A stretch of 64,000 nucleotides of DNA from Streptomyces stelliscabiei (GCF_014873495.1 NZ_JADBGF010000001.1:10106001-10170000); one strand, 5' to 3'. Counted from the first letter of the stretch, positions 33,397 to 42,205 are shown. Made by a program: numbers and translations. Notes: generated from the sequence alone by a model not told the origin.

Positions 33397-33945
33397 CTAC
33401 GGCCGGGGCGGCGTATATGACCGCATCGACGCGGTCAGCCGGTCGGGCCGTCCGGTGTCGGCGTCGGCCGATGTGGAGGGGGCGTCGACCGGTTCCGCCG
33501 TCATCAGAGCGGTCGCGGTCGCCTGCGGGGCGGTGCTCGCGCTCGCGGCCGCCATCAGCCGGGCGGCCGACGGGGCGCTGGCCTCTGGAGGTATCACCAG
33601 GAGGTCCCAGCGGCCCGACGTTCCGGAGAGCAGCAGGATCTTGTGCGGGTCCAGCTCCGTGGTGAACCAACCGACCTTCACCACATGGCCGTTGACGAAA
33701 ATCCGTTGCGGGATGACCGGCCAGTAGCGGGGGTTGACGGCGATACGGGTGATCCGCCCCCACAGCGGGTCCAGTACGTCGGCCAGCGCGGGCAGTTCGT
33801 CGCTCAGGTCACGGGAGCGGGGCCACCAGGCGCCGTCCAGCTCGGCCTGCCCCGGGGAGGGGCACAAGGATTTGAGGGCGAGGCGTGCGGTCGGGGCCCT
33901 GAAGGGCACGGCGCGCGGCGAGGGATGGTCGGTGATCGCGGACAT
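33397..33945 (-). CDS. DUF5994 family protein (b)
   Basis: 182 residues with the same core as copy a: RLALKSLCPSPGQAELDGAW, WPRSRDLSDELPALADVL, GRITRIAVNPRYWPVIPQRI, VKVGWFTTELDPHKILLLSG, GRWDLLVIPPEASA. Very high similarity to copy a over the first 125 residues suggests recent duplication; the tails differ. Upstream of the CsbD-like/helical pair on the same strand. Confidence 0.88.
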   Translation of the reverse strand: MSAITDHPSPRAVPFRAPTARLALKSLCPSPGQAELDGAWWPRSRDLSDELPALADVLDPLWGRITRIAVNPRYWPVIPQRIFVNGHVVKVGWFTTELDPHKILLLSGTSGRWDLLVIPPEASAPSAARLMAAASASTAPQATATALMTAEPVDAPSTSADADTGRPDRLTASMRSYTPPRP

Positions 33946-34101
33946 CGTGCGAACCCGTCTCCGAGCCCCTGCGTGTGAGCAGTCGCCCGGTGCCGTTGCT
34001 CACCAGGAACGACACCGGTATCGGGGCCGGTGCGCGAAGTACTCCCGATGGGTTCACGCTACTCCCCGAAGAGGCCGAACGGAGCGCTTCCGGAGATCCC
34101 G

Positions 34102-34353
34102 TCACTTCCGGGGGCCGTCCTGGCCCGAGGAGCGGCTGGTGTCCAGCCAGGACCGTGCCGGTTCTGCCGCGCTTATGGTGTCGACAGTGAGCTCGAGGCG
34201 GGTCCCTCCCTCGGCGTCCGCGGGATAGCTGCGCTGTTCTGTGGAGGCGAAGCAGCGACGGAGAACTTCCGCGACCCGGCGGGCGACCTCGGGAGAGGCG
34301 GCGACGATACGTACGTCGGCGTGTCCGTCGGGGGGCGTTTCCTGGGGCTGCAT
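34102..34353 (-). CDS. Small conserved-looking protein of unknown function
   Basis: 83 residues: ADVRIVAASPEVARRVAEVL, RRCFASTEQRSYPADAEGGT, RLELTVDTISA. One alpha-beta unit with good codon bias. The gene lies between DUF5994 copies b and c. The stretch 33946-34101 before it contains no gene. Function unknown. Confidence 0.65.
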   Translation of the reverse strand: MQPQETPPDGHADVRIVAASPEVARRVAEVLRRCFASTEQRSYPADAEGGTRLELTVDTISAAEPARSWLDTSRSSGQDGPRK

Positions 34354-34504
34354 AACGACCGTTCCCTCTTGGGCATGGATCCGTGGGCTGGATCTTTCAC
34401 CCTACTCCGGCCCGTGTGACCAGCGAGCTTTCCGACGGCTGCGGACCACGGAGTACCGTGAAACGAGGAAGTCACTCCGTACCTCTCGCAGACAGGCGAG
34501 TGTC

Positions 34505-34990
34505 ATGTCCGACTCCGGCTCCTCGCGTGTGATCAGGCTCCTGCCGGACGCCGTCCACCAGGCGGTGAAGCCGGGGACGGCTGTCGTTCGGCTGCAGACC
34601 ACGCATGACCGACGGGGCGTCCTCGACGGGGCGTGGTGGCCGTCCTCCCGTGATATCGCAGCCGAGCTTCCCGCCCTGATCTCCGCACTGACCGAGTACC
34701 TCGGGCCGCTCACGCGCGTCGGCCTGGACGCCGGAGCCTGGGACGCGCTGCCGACGCGACTGCTCGTCGACGACCGCGTCGTCCATATCGACTCCTTCCC
34801 GGTCGGCGACGACACCGTCCTCCTCACCAGGGGCGATCAGGACCACTTCTCCCTCCTCGTCATCCCGCCGCATGCGACGCCCGAGGCGGCACGCACCGCG
34901 ATGGCCGAAGCCGTCCGCGCCGACAACACCACGCAAGCCGAACAGATCCTCATCAACACCGGTACCGACCGGGCAGCGCCGAAGACGTGA
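34505..34990 (+). CDS. DUF5994 family protein (c), divergent
   Basis: 161 residues from ATG 34505. Core: DRRGVLDGAWWPSSRDIAAE, LISALTEYLGPLTRVGLDAG, WDALPTRLLVDDRVVHIDSF, DDTVLLTRGDQDHFSLLVIP. It keeps DGAWWP-SRD but differs from a and b elsewhere (WDALPTR in place of YWPVIP), so it is an older paralogue. It is the only DUF5994 copy here on the plus strand. Confidence 0.85.
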   Translation: MSDSGSSRVIRLLPDAVHQAVKPGTAVVRLQTTHDRRGVLDGAWWPSSRDIAAELPALISALTEYLGPLTRVGLDAGAWDALPTRLLVDDRVVHIDSFPVGDDTVLLTRGDQDHFSLLVIPPHATPEAARTAMAEAVRADNTTQAEQILINTGTDRAAPKT

Positions 34991-35528
34991 CGCCGGTCGG
35001 CCGAGGCGGCCGTCGTGCCACTGGGGTGTCGGCGCCGGGACGACCGTGTCTCTCGAAGGCGCGGGAGACGACTGTGCCGTGAGTTCGGACAGGCACGAGC
35101 CAAGGCTGCCCCCACCACCCGCGGCGGTCGCATCCCCACGACGCTCTGCTGAATTCCCGCGGCCCTGGGCAGGTACGCATGGGGGCTGCCTGTGTCGTTT
35201 TCCGTGCATGGCGTTTCGGCGTGAGTTCGGGAGTCAGTGCGGCTGGCCTTGCTGAACCGGCCGGTGATGGGGCGTCGGCTCCGGACGTCATGCACCGACA
35301 CCTCCGGAGCTGAACGAACGCATCGGGGTGCGGCAGTGGACCAGCGAGCCCGCGAAGAAGGTGGTGGGCTGCAAGGCCGACGATCCAGCCACCGCACTCC
35401 CCGGAGCCGTCGCCCCGGCGGGTCCGGATCCTGCCCGGCCCCCAGGGCATCCATCCCGCCCCACCAGTCTGCGCTGACAATGAGCATCTGCTCCCCGAGT
35501 GGCTCCGCGTGATTCGCGTCCGTGACGT

Positions 35529-35563
35529 GCTCGTGGGACCGGGTGCCACCCGGTCCCACGAGC
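35529..35563. terminator. Strong hairpin, 15-bp perfect stem
   Basis: GCTCGTGGGACCGGG (35529-35543) pairs perfectly with 35549-35563 around TGCCA. It looks like an intrinsic terminator, yet neither side has an intact gene ending nearby, so it probably outlived its gene. Confidence 0.65.
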
Positions 35564-36050
35564 AAAGCGGCGGATCAGGGTTCAGCCAACCGTGAGGCCC
35601 GCAGTCCGGGTTTGCGAACCGGCACCTGCAGACAGTTCTCGGGGCAATCCAGCCGCATGCCACCGGCCACGGCGGCCTCGGGTTCATGGACCTGCCCGAG
35701 GCCGCCTTCACCGGCCCGGTTCACCGGAAGGCGCGGCCTGGTCTGCCGTGAGTTGCCGACGCACGTACGCGTGCGCCGTGTATCGACCAGCAACGAGCGC
35801 ACCCAGGTGAGCGTCACGGCCACACGTCGACCCGGCAGCACGCGCTCGCGCGACCATCGTCAGTCGCACGAGCACGCCGACCCGCGGCTCTGGTCCGAAC
35901 CGCGAACTCGATGTCCGGGTTCCACGGTTTCGGCGCCCCAGACCTGCCGCCCTCGGCGGGTGTGGAGACGCATGCCTGCGGGAGACCGCACGACGGTCAG
36001 CAAGAGGATGTTCGAATCCTGGGACCTGGGGCAGGGGCCCCGGGCGGACC

Positions 36051-36111
36051 GGAGCCGCCTCCGCGGGGGAGCCGCTTCCGCGGGGGAGCCGCCTCCGCGG
36101 GGGAGCCGCTT
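36051..36111. repeat. 17-bp tandem repeat, about 3.6 units
   Basis: Units of GGAGCCGCYTCCGCGGG start at 36051, 36068, 36085 and (partial) 36102. Each unit contains a GCCGC/GCGG inverted motif. A 17-bp period is not codon-compatible, so it is unlikely to encode protein. Confidence 0.9.
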
Positions 36112-36289
36112 GCGGCCCCGGCCTCAGTCCTCATGGCCCGGTTGAGCTGGGGCTGAATCCAATTTGGCTGGTGCACCCGCCCGTCGACAAACCCGTCCGT
36201 ACAGCGTCGGCCTCTCCGTTCACGCGGGGCAGCGCAGTCCGCACCGGACCGCTCGCCGCACGCGCTTGACCCTGCCCGGACCCACGCGA

Positions 36290-36724
36290 TCAACATCGAG
36301 GTTTCTTCACAGCTTCTCGCGTCTCCCCGGCCGCCCCGTCAGCCGCGGCCGCCATGAGCGGTTCCGCGGCCTCCTCGGTCGTATTCGGTGGCACGACCGT
36401 CAGGTCCCAGCGCCCCCGGCCGGGCGCGAGAAGGACGATGGTGTGCGCGGCGGATGCCGTGAGGGACCTGTGCAGCCGTACGACCTGGTTGGAGACGAGC
36501 ATCCGGCCGGGCACCGCGGACCATGTCGCCCCGTTGACCGTGACGCTGGTGATATGGCCCCACGCGCGCGGCACGCCGGCGAGCAGCCGGGGAAGTTCGG
36601 TGGGCAGGTCGTACGAACTAGGCCACCACGCTCCATCGATGAGGCGGGGCATGCCGCCGCGCGGTGCCAGGCGCAGGCGCAGGAGGGGATGGGAGGGAAG
36701 CGGGGGCTGTAGTGCGGTGGTCAT
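36290..36724 (-). CDS. DUF5994 family protein (d)
   Basis: 144 residues from ATG 36724, 5 bases behind AGGAG. Core: LAPRGGMPRLIDGAWWPSSY, LPTELPRLLAGVPRAWGHIT, VNGATWSAVPGRMLVSNQVV, HTIVLLAPGRGRWDLTVVPP, ending soon after. Closer to copy c than to a and b. The frame is open upstream of the start for a further 113 codons (see next entry), so a longer fused product is possible. Confidence 0.85.
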   Translation of the reverse strand: MTTALQPPLPSHPLLRLRLAPRGGMPRLIDGAWWPSSYDLPTELPRLLAGVPRAWGHITSVTVNGATWSAVPGRMLVSNQVVRLHRSLTASAAHTIVLLAPGRGRWDLTVVPPNTTEEAAEPLMAAAADGAAGETREAVKKPRC

Positions 36725-37063
36725 GAGATCTCCTGCCAACTGCCGTACATGGACGGATGGTTGATATCGGGCGCGGTGGGTGGCGGCGCGGGCCGGACTC
36801 CGCCGACGGACGTCGTGCACCCGGCCGAGGCGTTCGAGGAGACGGATGGCGGCGGCCGACGGGTCGAGCCGGCCACAGGCGACGCCGTGGCGGGCGCTGG
36901 CGGGGTCGGCGTGGTGGCGGTTGTGCCCGCTTTTGCCGAACGAGAGCAGGGTGAGGGCGAGGAACGCGGCGCCGGGAAGGGGGACGTCCTTTTCGTGGCC
37001 CTGGGGCAGCGGGCCGGTGCCCGACGGTGTGACCGTCGTGGACGTGGTCGGAGTGAGCGGCAT
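36725..37063 (-). CDS. Unknown ORF in frame with DUF5994 (d)
   Basis: ATG 37063 follows AGGGAGTCACGT. The product begins MPLTPTTSTTVTPSGTGPLP, has one hydrophobic stretch (LPGAAFLALTLLSFG) and then a basic segment (HNRHHADPASARHGVACGRL, AAIRLLERLGRVHDVRRRSP). It reaches the DUF5994 start with no stop codon between them. GC3 stays high in this frame. Either a 257-residue fusion or read-through into an internal start; I cannot decide. Confidence 0.45.
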
Positions 37064-37506
37064 ACGTGACTCCCTGGCCTGGATGCGGATGGCGCGGCCG
37101 GGGTCACGGACTGCCCTGTGAGGACGGGCGGCGTGCTGCGGAAGGAGGGTGGGCTGGTGGACCCGAACACGAGGCGACGGGTCCGGGGCGGGCCGGTCCC
37201 AGTTCCGGCATACGGAAAGTCCTCGTCCTTTCCACCGTCTCCTGCTCGTGTCGCAACCGTGTCTGTCGCACGCGGCATCGCGTTGACGCGTGCCGACACA
37301 CCGGACGGTGACCGGCTGCACGGCTGAGAGCCATGCCGCTCCGCGAAACCGCCACGACGCACAGGAAACGGCGCTGGATGATGAACAACCAGACCCGGTC
37401 CCAACAGCGGGCGGACCAAATCTGATCGAACCACTCCGCAAGGCGCCCGTCGGGCGGCGGCTTGGGACAACGGCCGCAGGACGGCTTGACACCGGATGCC
37501 TTCCGG

Positions 37507-38685
37507 CTATGGCCGCGACGCTGCCAGGGTCTCCTCGTGGGCGTGCGGATACTGTGCGGTGCGGTGCTGGAAGGCGAGCACCTTGGGGTTTTGGACGACG
37601 CCACGGCGGATTTCGATGGCGTGCCGGATCGTGTCGTCGGTGTCCCAGCCGTCGGGGCCCTGGAGCACGACGTCCAGATACGGCAAGAGGGCCTCGCTGT
37701 TCTCCCAGGTCGCGGAGTTCCACAGGTAGGAGGGGCTGTGATCCACCGCGTAGTAGCTGACGTGGTCGCCGACGGTGAACATCGGGTCGGTGAAGGTGGT
37801 GGGCCGGGCCCAGTCGAAGCCCATGCCCTCGTCGCAGGAGACGTCGATGACCAGGGTGCCGGGGGCCAGCTTGGGAAGGTCCTCGTCTATCAGGAACATC
37901 AGCGGCGCGTCGGTGTCCTGCAGTACACAGTTGACGATGATGTCGTGCCCGGCGAGGAACTCGGCCAGCGGCAGAGGGCCGTCCTCGGTGAGGGCGACAC
38001 TGCGTCGCGGGTCGAGGGTGTCGTCGGCCTTGTCGTGGTCGAAGTGGACGATCCGCGCGGAGTGGATGGGGGAGCTGACGGCGGTGACGCCCCGCGCGGT
38101 GAGCACGTGGACGTCGTGCACGCCCAGGGCGCTGAGCGCGGTCACCGCGCCGCGGGCGGTCGCGCCGAAGCCGATGACAACCGCGCGCTGCCGCCGCCCG
38201 TAGTCGCCTGTCACGCCGGTGAGTTGCATGGCGTGCAGGACCGAGGAGTACCCGGCCAGCTCGTTGTTCTTGTGGAAGACGTGCAGGTTGAAGGCGCCGC
38301 TGCGGGTCCAGTGGTTCATCGCTTCGAAGGCGATCAAAGTCAGCCGCCGGTCGATGGCGGTCTGGGTGAGCCTCTCGTCCTGCACACAGTGCGGCCAGCC
38401 CCACAGGACCTGGCCCTCGCGCAGGTCCGCCAGGTCTTCGTGGAGCGGTTTGGCCAGCAGGATGACATCGCAGTCGGCGATGAGTTCCTCGCGGGTGCGA
38501 AAGCCCGCGACGAGCGGGGCGAGCCGGCTGTCCGGGACGCCGAAATGCTCCCCGTAGTTTTCCTGGAGGTAGATGCGCTTGCGGAGACCGGCGTCGATGC
38601 GGTCGAAATGAGCGGGGTGAACGGGCAGACGATGCTCGTTTTCCTTGCGGGTCTGCGACATGATTCCGAGCGTGAGCTGCTGCAA
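37507..38685 (-). CDS. N5-(carboxyethyl)ornithine synthase
   Basis: 392 residues of the alanine dehydrogenase/PNT superfamily: N-terminal LGIMSQTRKENEHRLPVHPA, RIYLQENYGEHFGVPDSRLA, then HVFHKNNELAGYSSVLHAMQ and the NAD(P) motif VVIGFGATARGAVTALSALG, followed by VIDVSCDEGMGFDWARPTTF. This set matches CEO synthase, which joins pyruvate and ornithine (or lysine) reductively to N5-(1-carboxyethyl)ornithine. No other opine or ornithine gene is in the window. Start at 38685; a later ATG at residue 9 is also plausible. 37064-37506 on the downstream side is without a gene. Confidence 0.88.
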   Translation of the reverse strand: MQQLTLGIMSQTRKENEHRLPVHPAHFDRIDAGLRKRIYLQENYGEHFGVPDSRLAPLVAGFRTREELIADCDVILLAKPLHEDLADLREGQVLWGWPHCVQDERLTQTAIDRRLTLIAFEAMNHWTRSGAFNLHVFHKNNELAGYSSVLHAMQLTGVTGDYGRRQRAVVIGFGATARGAVTALSALGVHDVHVLTARGVTAVSSPIHSARIVHFDHDKADDTLDPRRSVALTEDGPLPLAEFLAGHDIIVNCVLQDTDAPLMFLIDEDLPKLAPGTLVIDVSCDEGMGFDWARPTTFTDPMFTVGDHVSYYAVDHSPSYLWNSATWENSEALLPYLDVVLQGPDGWDTDDTIRHAIEIRRGVVQNPKVLAFQHRTAQYPHAHEETLAASRP

Positions 38686-38875
38686 AATGCCCCTTTGGTT
38701 ACTCCCTGTCTAGCACACCGGGGCAAGCCGGCAGCCGGTCGCGACGGGCGGGGGCAGGGCAGGCGCATGGGCGGGAGCCGGGTCCGGGCGACATACGCGT
38801 GGCCCTGTGCGCTTCCGCCCGACAGCTTCGAGGAGAACGTCCAGGCCCGCGTAAGCTCGGCGACCTGGCCGCGAC

Positions 38876-38960
38876 CATAAGGGCATCACCGTCTCCCGGC
38901 TGGCCCTGGCCTGGCTTCTCACCCGGGGCGAGCACGTCGTGCCGATCCCGTCAGGAAAGG
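38876..38960 (+). pseudogene. Aldo/keto reductase fragment, plus strand
   Basis: DHKGITVSRLALAWLLTRGE then HVVPIPSGK: the conserved C-terminal block of aldo/keto reductases, ending exactly at VPIPG/S. The continuation is on the opposite strand at 38983-39130. Confidence 0.65.
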
Positions 38961-38982
38961 CGGCTGAGGTCCCGGGGCGGAC

Positions 38983-39130
38983 TCACATCCAGACGGGCGC
39001 GTAGTCCTCGGAATAGCGGGCGCCGAAGCCGCCGTGCGGCAGGATCTCGTCGATTGTGGCGAGGTCGGACCCGGTCAGAGGGACGTCGACGGCGCCGGCG
39101 TTCTCCTCGATGCGCTGGACGCTGCGAGTG
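38983..39130 (-). pseudogene. Aldo/keto reductase C-terminus, minus strand
   Basis: PSTRSVQRIEENAGAVDVPL, TGSDLATIDEILPHGGFGAR, YSEDYAPVWM-stop. This is the natural continuation of the plus-strand fragment at 38876-38960 (VPIP + xTRSVQRIEEN). The stretch 39131-39649 has no intact gene; a plus frame ending at 39281 (ALSCARLLQTVARGDNLALE) may be another unidentified gene end. Confidence 0.7.
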
Positions 39131-39649
39131 CTGGGGACGCCTGTCCCGTCCTGGGCAGCCCGGTCACCTCGCCGCCGAAGCGCTCTCGTGCGCCCGACTG
39201 CTCCAGACTGTGGCCCGCGGCGACAACCTCGCACTCGAGGACCAGCTCCGTATCTGGGCAGAGGAACTGCGTCACCGCTGAAAGAGCCGCCCGGGTGTCG
39301 CTGAGGAACACTGGCTGGCCCGTCATGGCCGGGGCGACCACGTACCCCGACCATGAGGCCGACTGTCCGATGGTGGGCTGCCCGCACGCCTGGCCAGGGT
39401 GGCTGCCGCCTGGACAGCCTCGAACGGCGCCTTCGGTCGGCGTAGGCGCCGATGACGGGCGGGGCCACGCGGGTCCAGATGTGCGACGATGCCAGGACAC
39501 GAGACGGACCGGCACCACGGTGCCGCTCTTCGGGTTCTGGGCGTCGCCCCCTACCAGGGCTTCCAGCTCCCGCCATCGTCAGCCCGACCCCTTCTCAAGG
39601 GGGCGCTTCGCCCTTGGGCTCCTCACCCCCTAGAAGGGGCTCGCCCACC

Positions 39650-39829
39650 ATGCACTTCACCCTGAGGATCGACGGCACCGCCGCTCACATCACCGTGCAC
39701 GGAGAGATCGACTACACCACCCTGCCCACGCTCCGTGCCGCCACCGCCGGGCTGCCACGGGAGGTGACCGAGCCGGTCCGGGACCTGCATGACGCCCGCT
39801 TCACGGACGTCGCCGGCCTCCACCGGCAA
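39650..39829 (+). pseudogene. STAS-domain protein, 3'-truncated
   Basis: ATG 39650 opens MHFTLRIDGTAAHITVHGEI, DYTTLPTLRAATAGLPREVT, then DLHDARFTDVAGLH, the start of an anti-sigma-factor antagonist up to the phospho-loop (normally FxDxSGL; here FTDVAGL, lacking the Ser). After about 39829 the frame enters antisense DUF6233 sequence. Confidence 0.6.
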
Positions 39830-40014
39830 GCCCGTACTGGATCAGCCAATCAGGCGGTGGCGGCCGCATCTCCTCACCTCGACGCCGCTCCGTCTCGCGC
39901 CGCTCCTCGGCCTCGATCCAGCCGTCGAGCTGGGCTAGGCGCCGCCGTCGCCTGTTGTACCACCACGCGTCTGGCGAAGCGGAGCAGCTGAGGCCGCGAC
40001 GATTCATCGTTCAT
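39829..40014 (-). pseudogene. DUF6233 family protein, frameshifted and truncated
   Basis: ATG 40014 gives NDESSRPQLLRFARRVVVQQ, the usual DUF6233 start. One extra G in the GGCGGCG stretch near 39945 then moves the coding frame to RRLAQLDGWIEAEERRETER and RPPPPDWLIQYGLAGG. The cysteine-bearing C-terminus is lost where the STAS remnant meets it. Confidence 0.65.
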
Positions 40015-40113
40015 GTGTTCGATTCTAGGATCTCGGGCGAGCCAGGTGTCCAGCCCTCTGACTGCCCCGTGCCACTGGATCTTGACCTTTTGCCATCGGG
40101 CTTTGACGGACGC

Positions 40114-40150
40114 GAGTTTGTGTCATCGGAGTCTGATCACCGCAGGTCAG
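40114..40150 (+). repeat. Left arm of a 37-bp inverted repeat
   Basis: Begins GAGTTTGTGTCATCGGAGT and ends CGCAGGTCAG; it recurs inverted at 42246-42282 with one mismatch (36 of 37). The arms bound a 2.17-kb segment carrying a membrane-protein gene and a DUF4232 gene. Confidence 0.9.
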
Positions 40151-40221
40151 AAGCTGTGTCAGAACCCGGAAACTTGTGACGCTCCGTGAGCCGTGGCTCA
40201 TTGCGGACGCGTCAGGAGACA

Positions 40222-40250
40222 TGAAGGGCCGGGAGTTTCCCGGCCCTTCA
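40222..40250 (-). terminator. Hairpin terminator after membrane protein
   Basis: Perfect 13-bp arms TGAAGGGCCGGGA (40222-40234) and 40238-40250, about 100 bases beyond the stop of the minus-strand gene. Confidence 0.72.
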
Positions 40251-40347
40251 TGGTGTGAGGGGCCGTGTGCGCTTGACGCCTGGCCACCGCGGCCGTGCGC
40301 CGGGCGGAAGTGGCTGCCGTCCTGCGCGGACGCGGGTGCGGGTACGG

Positions 40348-41295
40348 TCAACGCGGTACACGGCGGGCACGGCGCCAGGCGCTTTGCCAATGGCGCCAGG
40401 TATCCGCGCCGTTGACACCGACGGCGCCCGCCACGGCGACGATGGACAGCAGCCCGAAGATCCAGGAGAGGGTGAACCCGACGAGGATCGCCATCCCCGC
40501 AAAGCTCATCCCGCTGTACGTGGCGACCAACCGCTCGGCCAGTTCGGTGTATCGAATGGACCCTTCGATCAGCAGCACGTTCCCGTAGTGCAGTACGAAC
40601 CAGCCGCCGACCAGGATCAGTCCGAGGTAGACACGTGTCCAGAGAGGCCATGGTTCGTACAGTTCCTCCCACCGGTGGTGCACGCTCTCCTGCCAGGCCC
40701 ACACAATGCCCTGCGATTCGGCGACGACGACCTCCGAGCTGTGCCGCTCACTCCAGTTCGGCCCGATCTGGAACGTCGGCTCCGAGGCCCCGTCGAGATA
40801 CACGTACAGCACGGACAGGCCGCCCCAGTCCTCCCGCTCGCCTGTTTTCGTGATGGCGGCGGTCCGCACAGGCAGGCACTGGTCGACACCACGCTCGGCG
40901 ATACACGCCGACACGACCTGTTGCTGGTGCTCGCGGTGGTGCGCCGGCCCGATGCGCCAGGCGCCCAGTCCCACGAGAACCAACCCGAACACGATGCCGG
41001 CGACCCACCATGAACTGCCGTTGTCTCGCCAGCGCATTTGGCAAGTAGAACAGCGAAAGGCGGAGCCGTACAGGTGGTAGTGGATCCGCTGTTCCTGGCG
41101 CTTCGTCGCACTGCGGACCTGGAGTCCGCCGAGCGGCCCTTCCTCGACCAGGGGACCGTAGGGCGCGGCCAGGGCAACGACTGAACGTCCACCGCCTGCG
41201 GAGAAGGCAGCCCGGTTCGGCCTGCCAGCTGCTGCAGCCTGGCGAACGAACTCGCTCACCAGCCACAGATGGTCACCGATCAAGGGATATGGCAC
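40348..41295 (-). CDS. Membrane protein of unknown function
   Basis: 315 residues from GTG 41295 (GGAGAAG just upstream); the frame is open to 41388 but that part contains a repeated hairpin. Features: FRCSTCQMRW, a possible two-Cys element near residue 85, then membrane segments WWVAGIVFGLVLVGLGAW, WTRVYLGLILVGGWFVLHYG and a long SFAGMAILVGFTLSWIFGLL followed by SIVAVAGAVGV. The middle part (EREDWGGLSVLYVYLDGASE) is soluble and probably extracytoplasmic. The topology resembles DUF3592-type proteins, not firmly. Start uncertain. Confidence 0.65.
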   Translation of the reverse strand: MPYPLIGDHLWLVSEFVRQAAAAGRPNRAAFSAGGGRSVVALAAPYGPLVEEGPLGGLQVRSATKRQEQRIHYHLYGSAFRCSTCQMRWRDNGSSWWVAGIVFGLVLVGLGAWRIGPAHHREHQQQVVSACIAERGVDQCLPVRTAAITKTGEREDWGGLSVLYVYLDGASEPTFQIGPNWSERHSSEVVVAESQGIVWAWQESVHHRWEELYEPWPLWTRVYLGLILVGGWFVLHYGNVLLIEGSIRYTELAERLVATYSGMSFAGMAILVGFTLSWIFGLLSIVAVAGAVGVNGADTWRHWQSAWRRARRVPR

Positions 41296-41553
41296 AGCTT
41301 CTCCGCGACTCAGCGCACCTTCGGTGCGCGCCGGGGCTGGTAAAGCCCGTGGCGCGCTGGAGGTGCTTCGGTCTGCCCTGACGGCCATCTGTACGAGTGC
41401 AGCCTGTCGTCACCATTCCGTCACAACGAGTCGCCGCACGGAACCCTGCCGCTCTCCCGCCCTGTCTGCACTCACGGACCACGACCACGCGTACCGCGGG
41501 GCAACAACCGACGACCGAAACCCGCGGACGAGACGACTCAGGGGGACGACAGC

Positions 41554-42123
41554 ATGCGGCACAGCAACGGCATTCGCAGGGCGGCTCTGGCGACGACGGC
41601 GGTCACGGCCGTCGTCGCGGCGATGGCCGGCATCCTGCCCGGCACCGCCGCGGCAGCGAGCACCACCACCTCCACCCCGCGGCCCGCCTGCCCGGCCTCC
41701 GCCCTCCAGGTCAGCGCGTGGCAGGCGGTTTACCGGCCCGTCGGGACCGGGACCGGGGCGGCGGTCGTGCAGTTCACCAACGTCTCCCAGAGGACGTGCG
41801 TCCTGAAGGGCCATCCCACGGTCGCGGGCGCAGGCAACGGCTCTCCCGCCCACAACACCCCGCTCAAGGTCACACGCACCGGCAGGGCGGCCACCGTGAC
41901 GGTCCGGCCGCACAGCAAGGTGTGGGTGAAGCTGACCTTCGTCCAGGTCCACGGGGAGGCCGACGGCTACTGCAAGTCGGGCAAGGACCCGGTGACGTAT
42001 CCGACGATGGTCATCGGGCTGCCGCACTCCGGGAAGCACCAGGTCGCCCTGAACGACGGGGTGTGGGCCGAGTGCGACAACAAGGTGACCGTCACCCCGG
42101 TCTCGGCGGTCAAGCCTTCCTGA
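41554..42123 (+). CDS. Secreted DUF4232 protein
   Basis: 189 residues. Signal peptide with RR (MRHSNGIRRAALATTAVTAV, core AAMAGILPG, cleavage after TAAAA). The mature part has the DUF4232 beta-sandwich pattern: VYRPVGTGTGAAVVQFTNVS, RTCVLKGHPTVAGAG, KVWVKLTFVQVHG, then PTMVIGLPHSGKHQV and WAECDNKVTVTPV, with cysteines that could form disulfides. The family is abundant and uncharacterised in Streptomyces. It is divergent to the membrane protein and lies inside the 37-bp inverted-repeat segment. Confidence 0.9.
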   Translation: MRHSNGIRRAALATTAVTAVVAAMAGILPGTAAAASTTTSTPRPACPASALQVSAWQAVYRPVGTGTGAAVVQFTNVSQRTCVLKGHPTVAGAGNGSPAHNTPLKVTRTGRAATVTVRPHSKVWVKLTFVQVHGEADGYCKSGKDPVTYPTMVIGLPHSGKHQVALNDGVWAECDNKVTVTPVSAVKPS

Positions 42124-42205
42124 CCCGCCGTCCCCACAAATCGAACAGCCTGCACGACGATCGCAACGCTCTGACCTGCACGTTTACGAGGTGCTGCACA
42201 TAAGT

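Larger units (their letters stand above)
34991..36289. other. 1.3-kb region without a recognisable gene
   Basis: Open frames exist on both strands but none shows a family or a convincing start. A plus frame (RVRQWTSEPAKKVVGC, near 35320-35480) could be a gene end. A strong hairpin at 35529-35563 and a 17-bp tandem repeat at 36051-36111 are the only clear structures. Probably decayed sequence. Confidence 0.5.

Noticed and set aside
36005..36030. GTTCGAATCC resembling a tRNA T-loop
   Set aside because: The flanking bases do not form the T-stem, and no acceptor, D or anticodon arm or CCA-proximal stem lies nearby.
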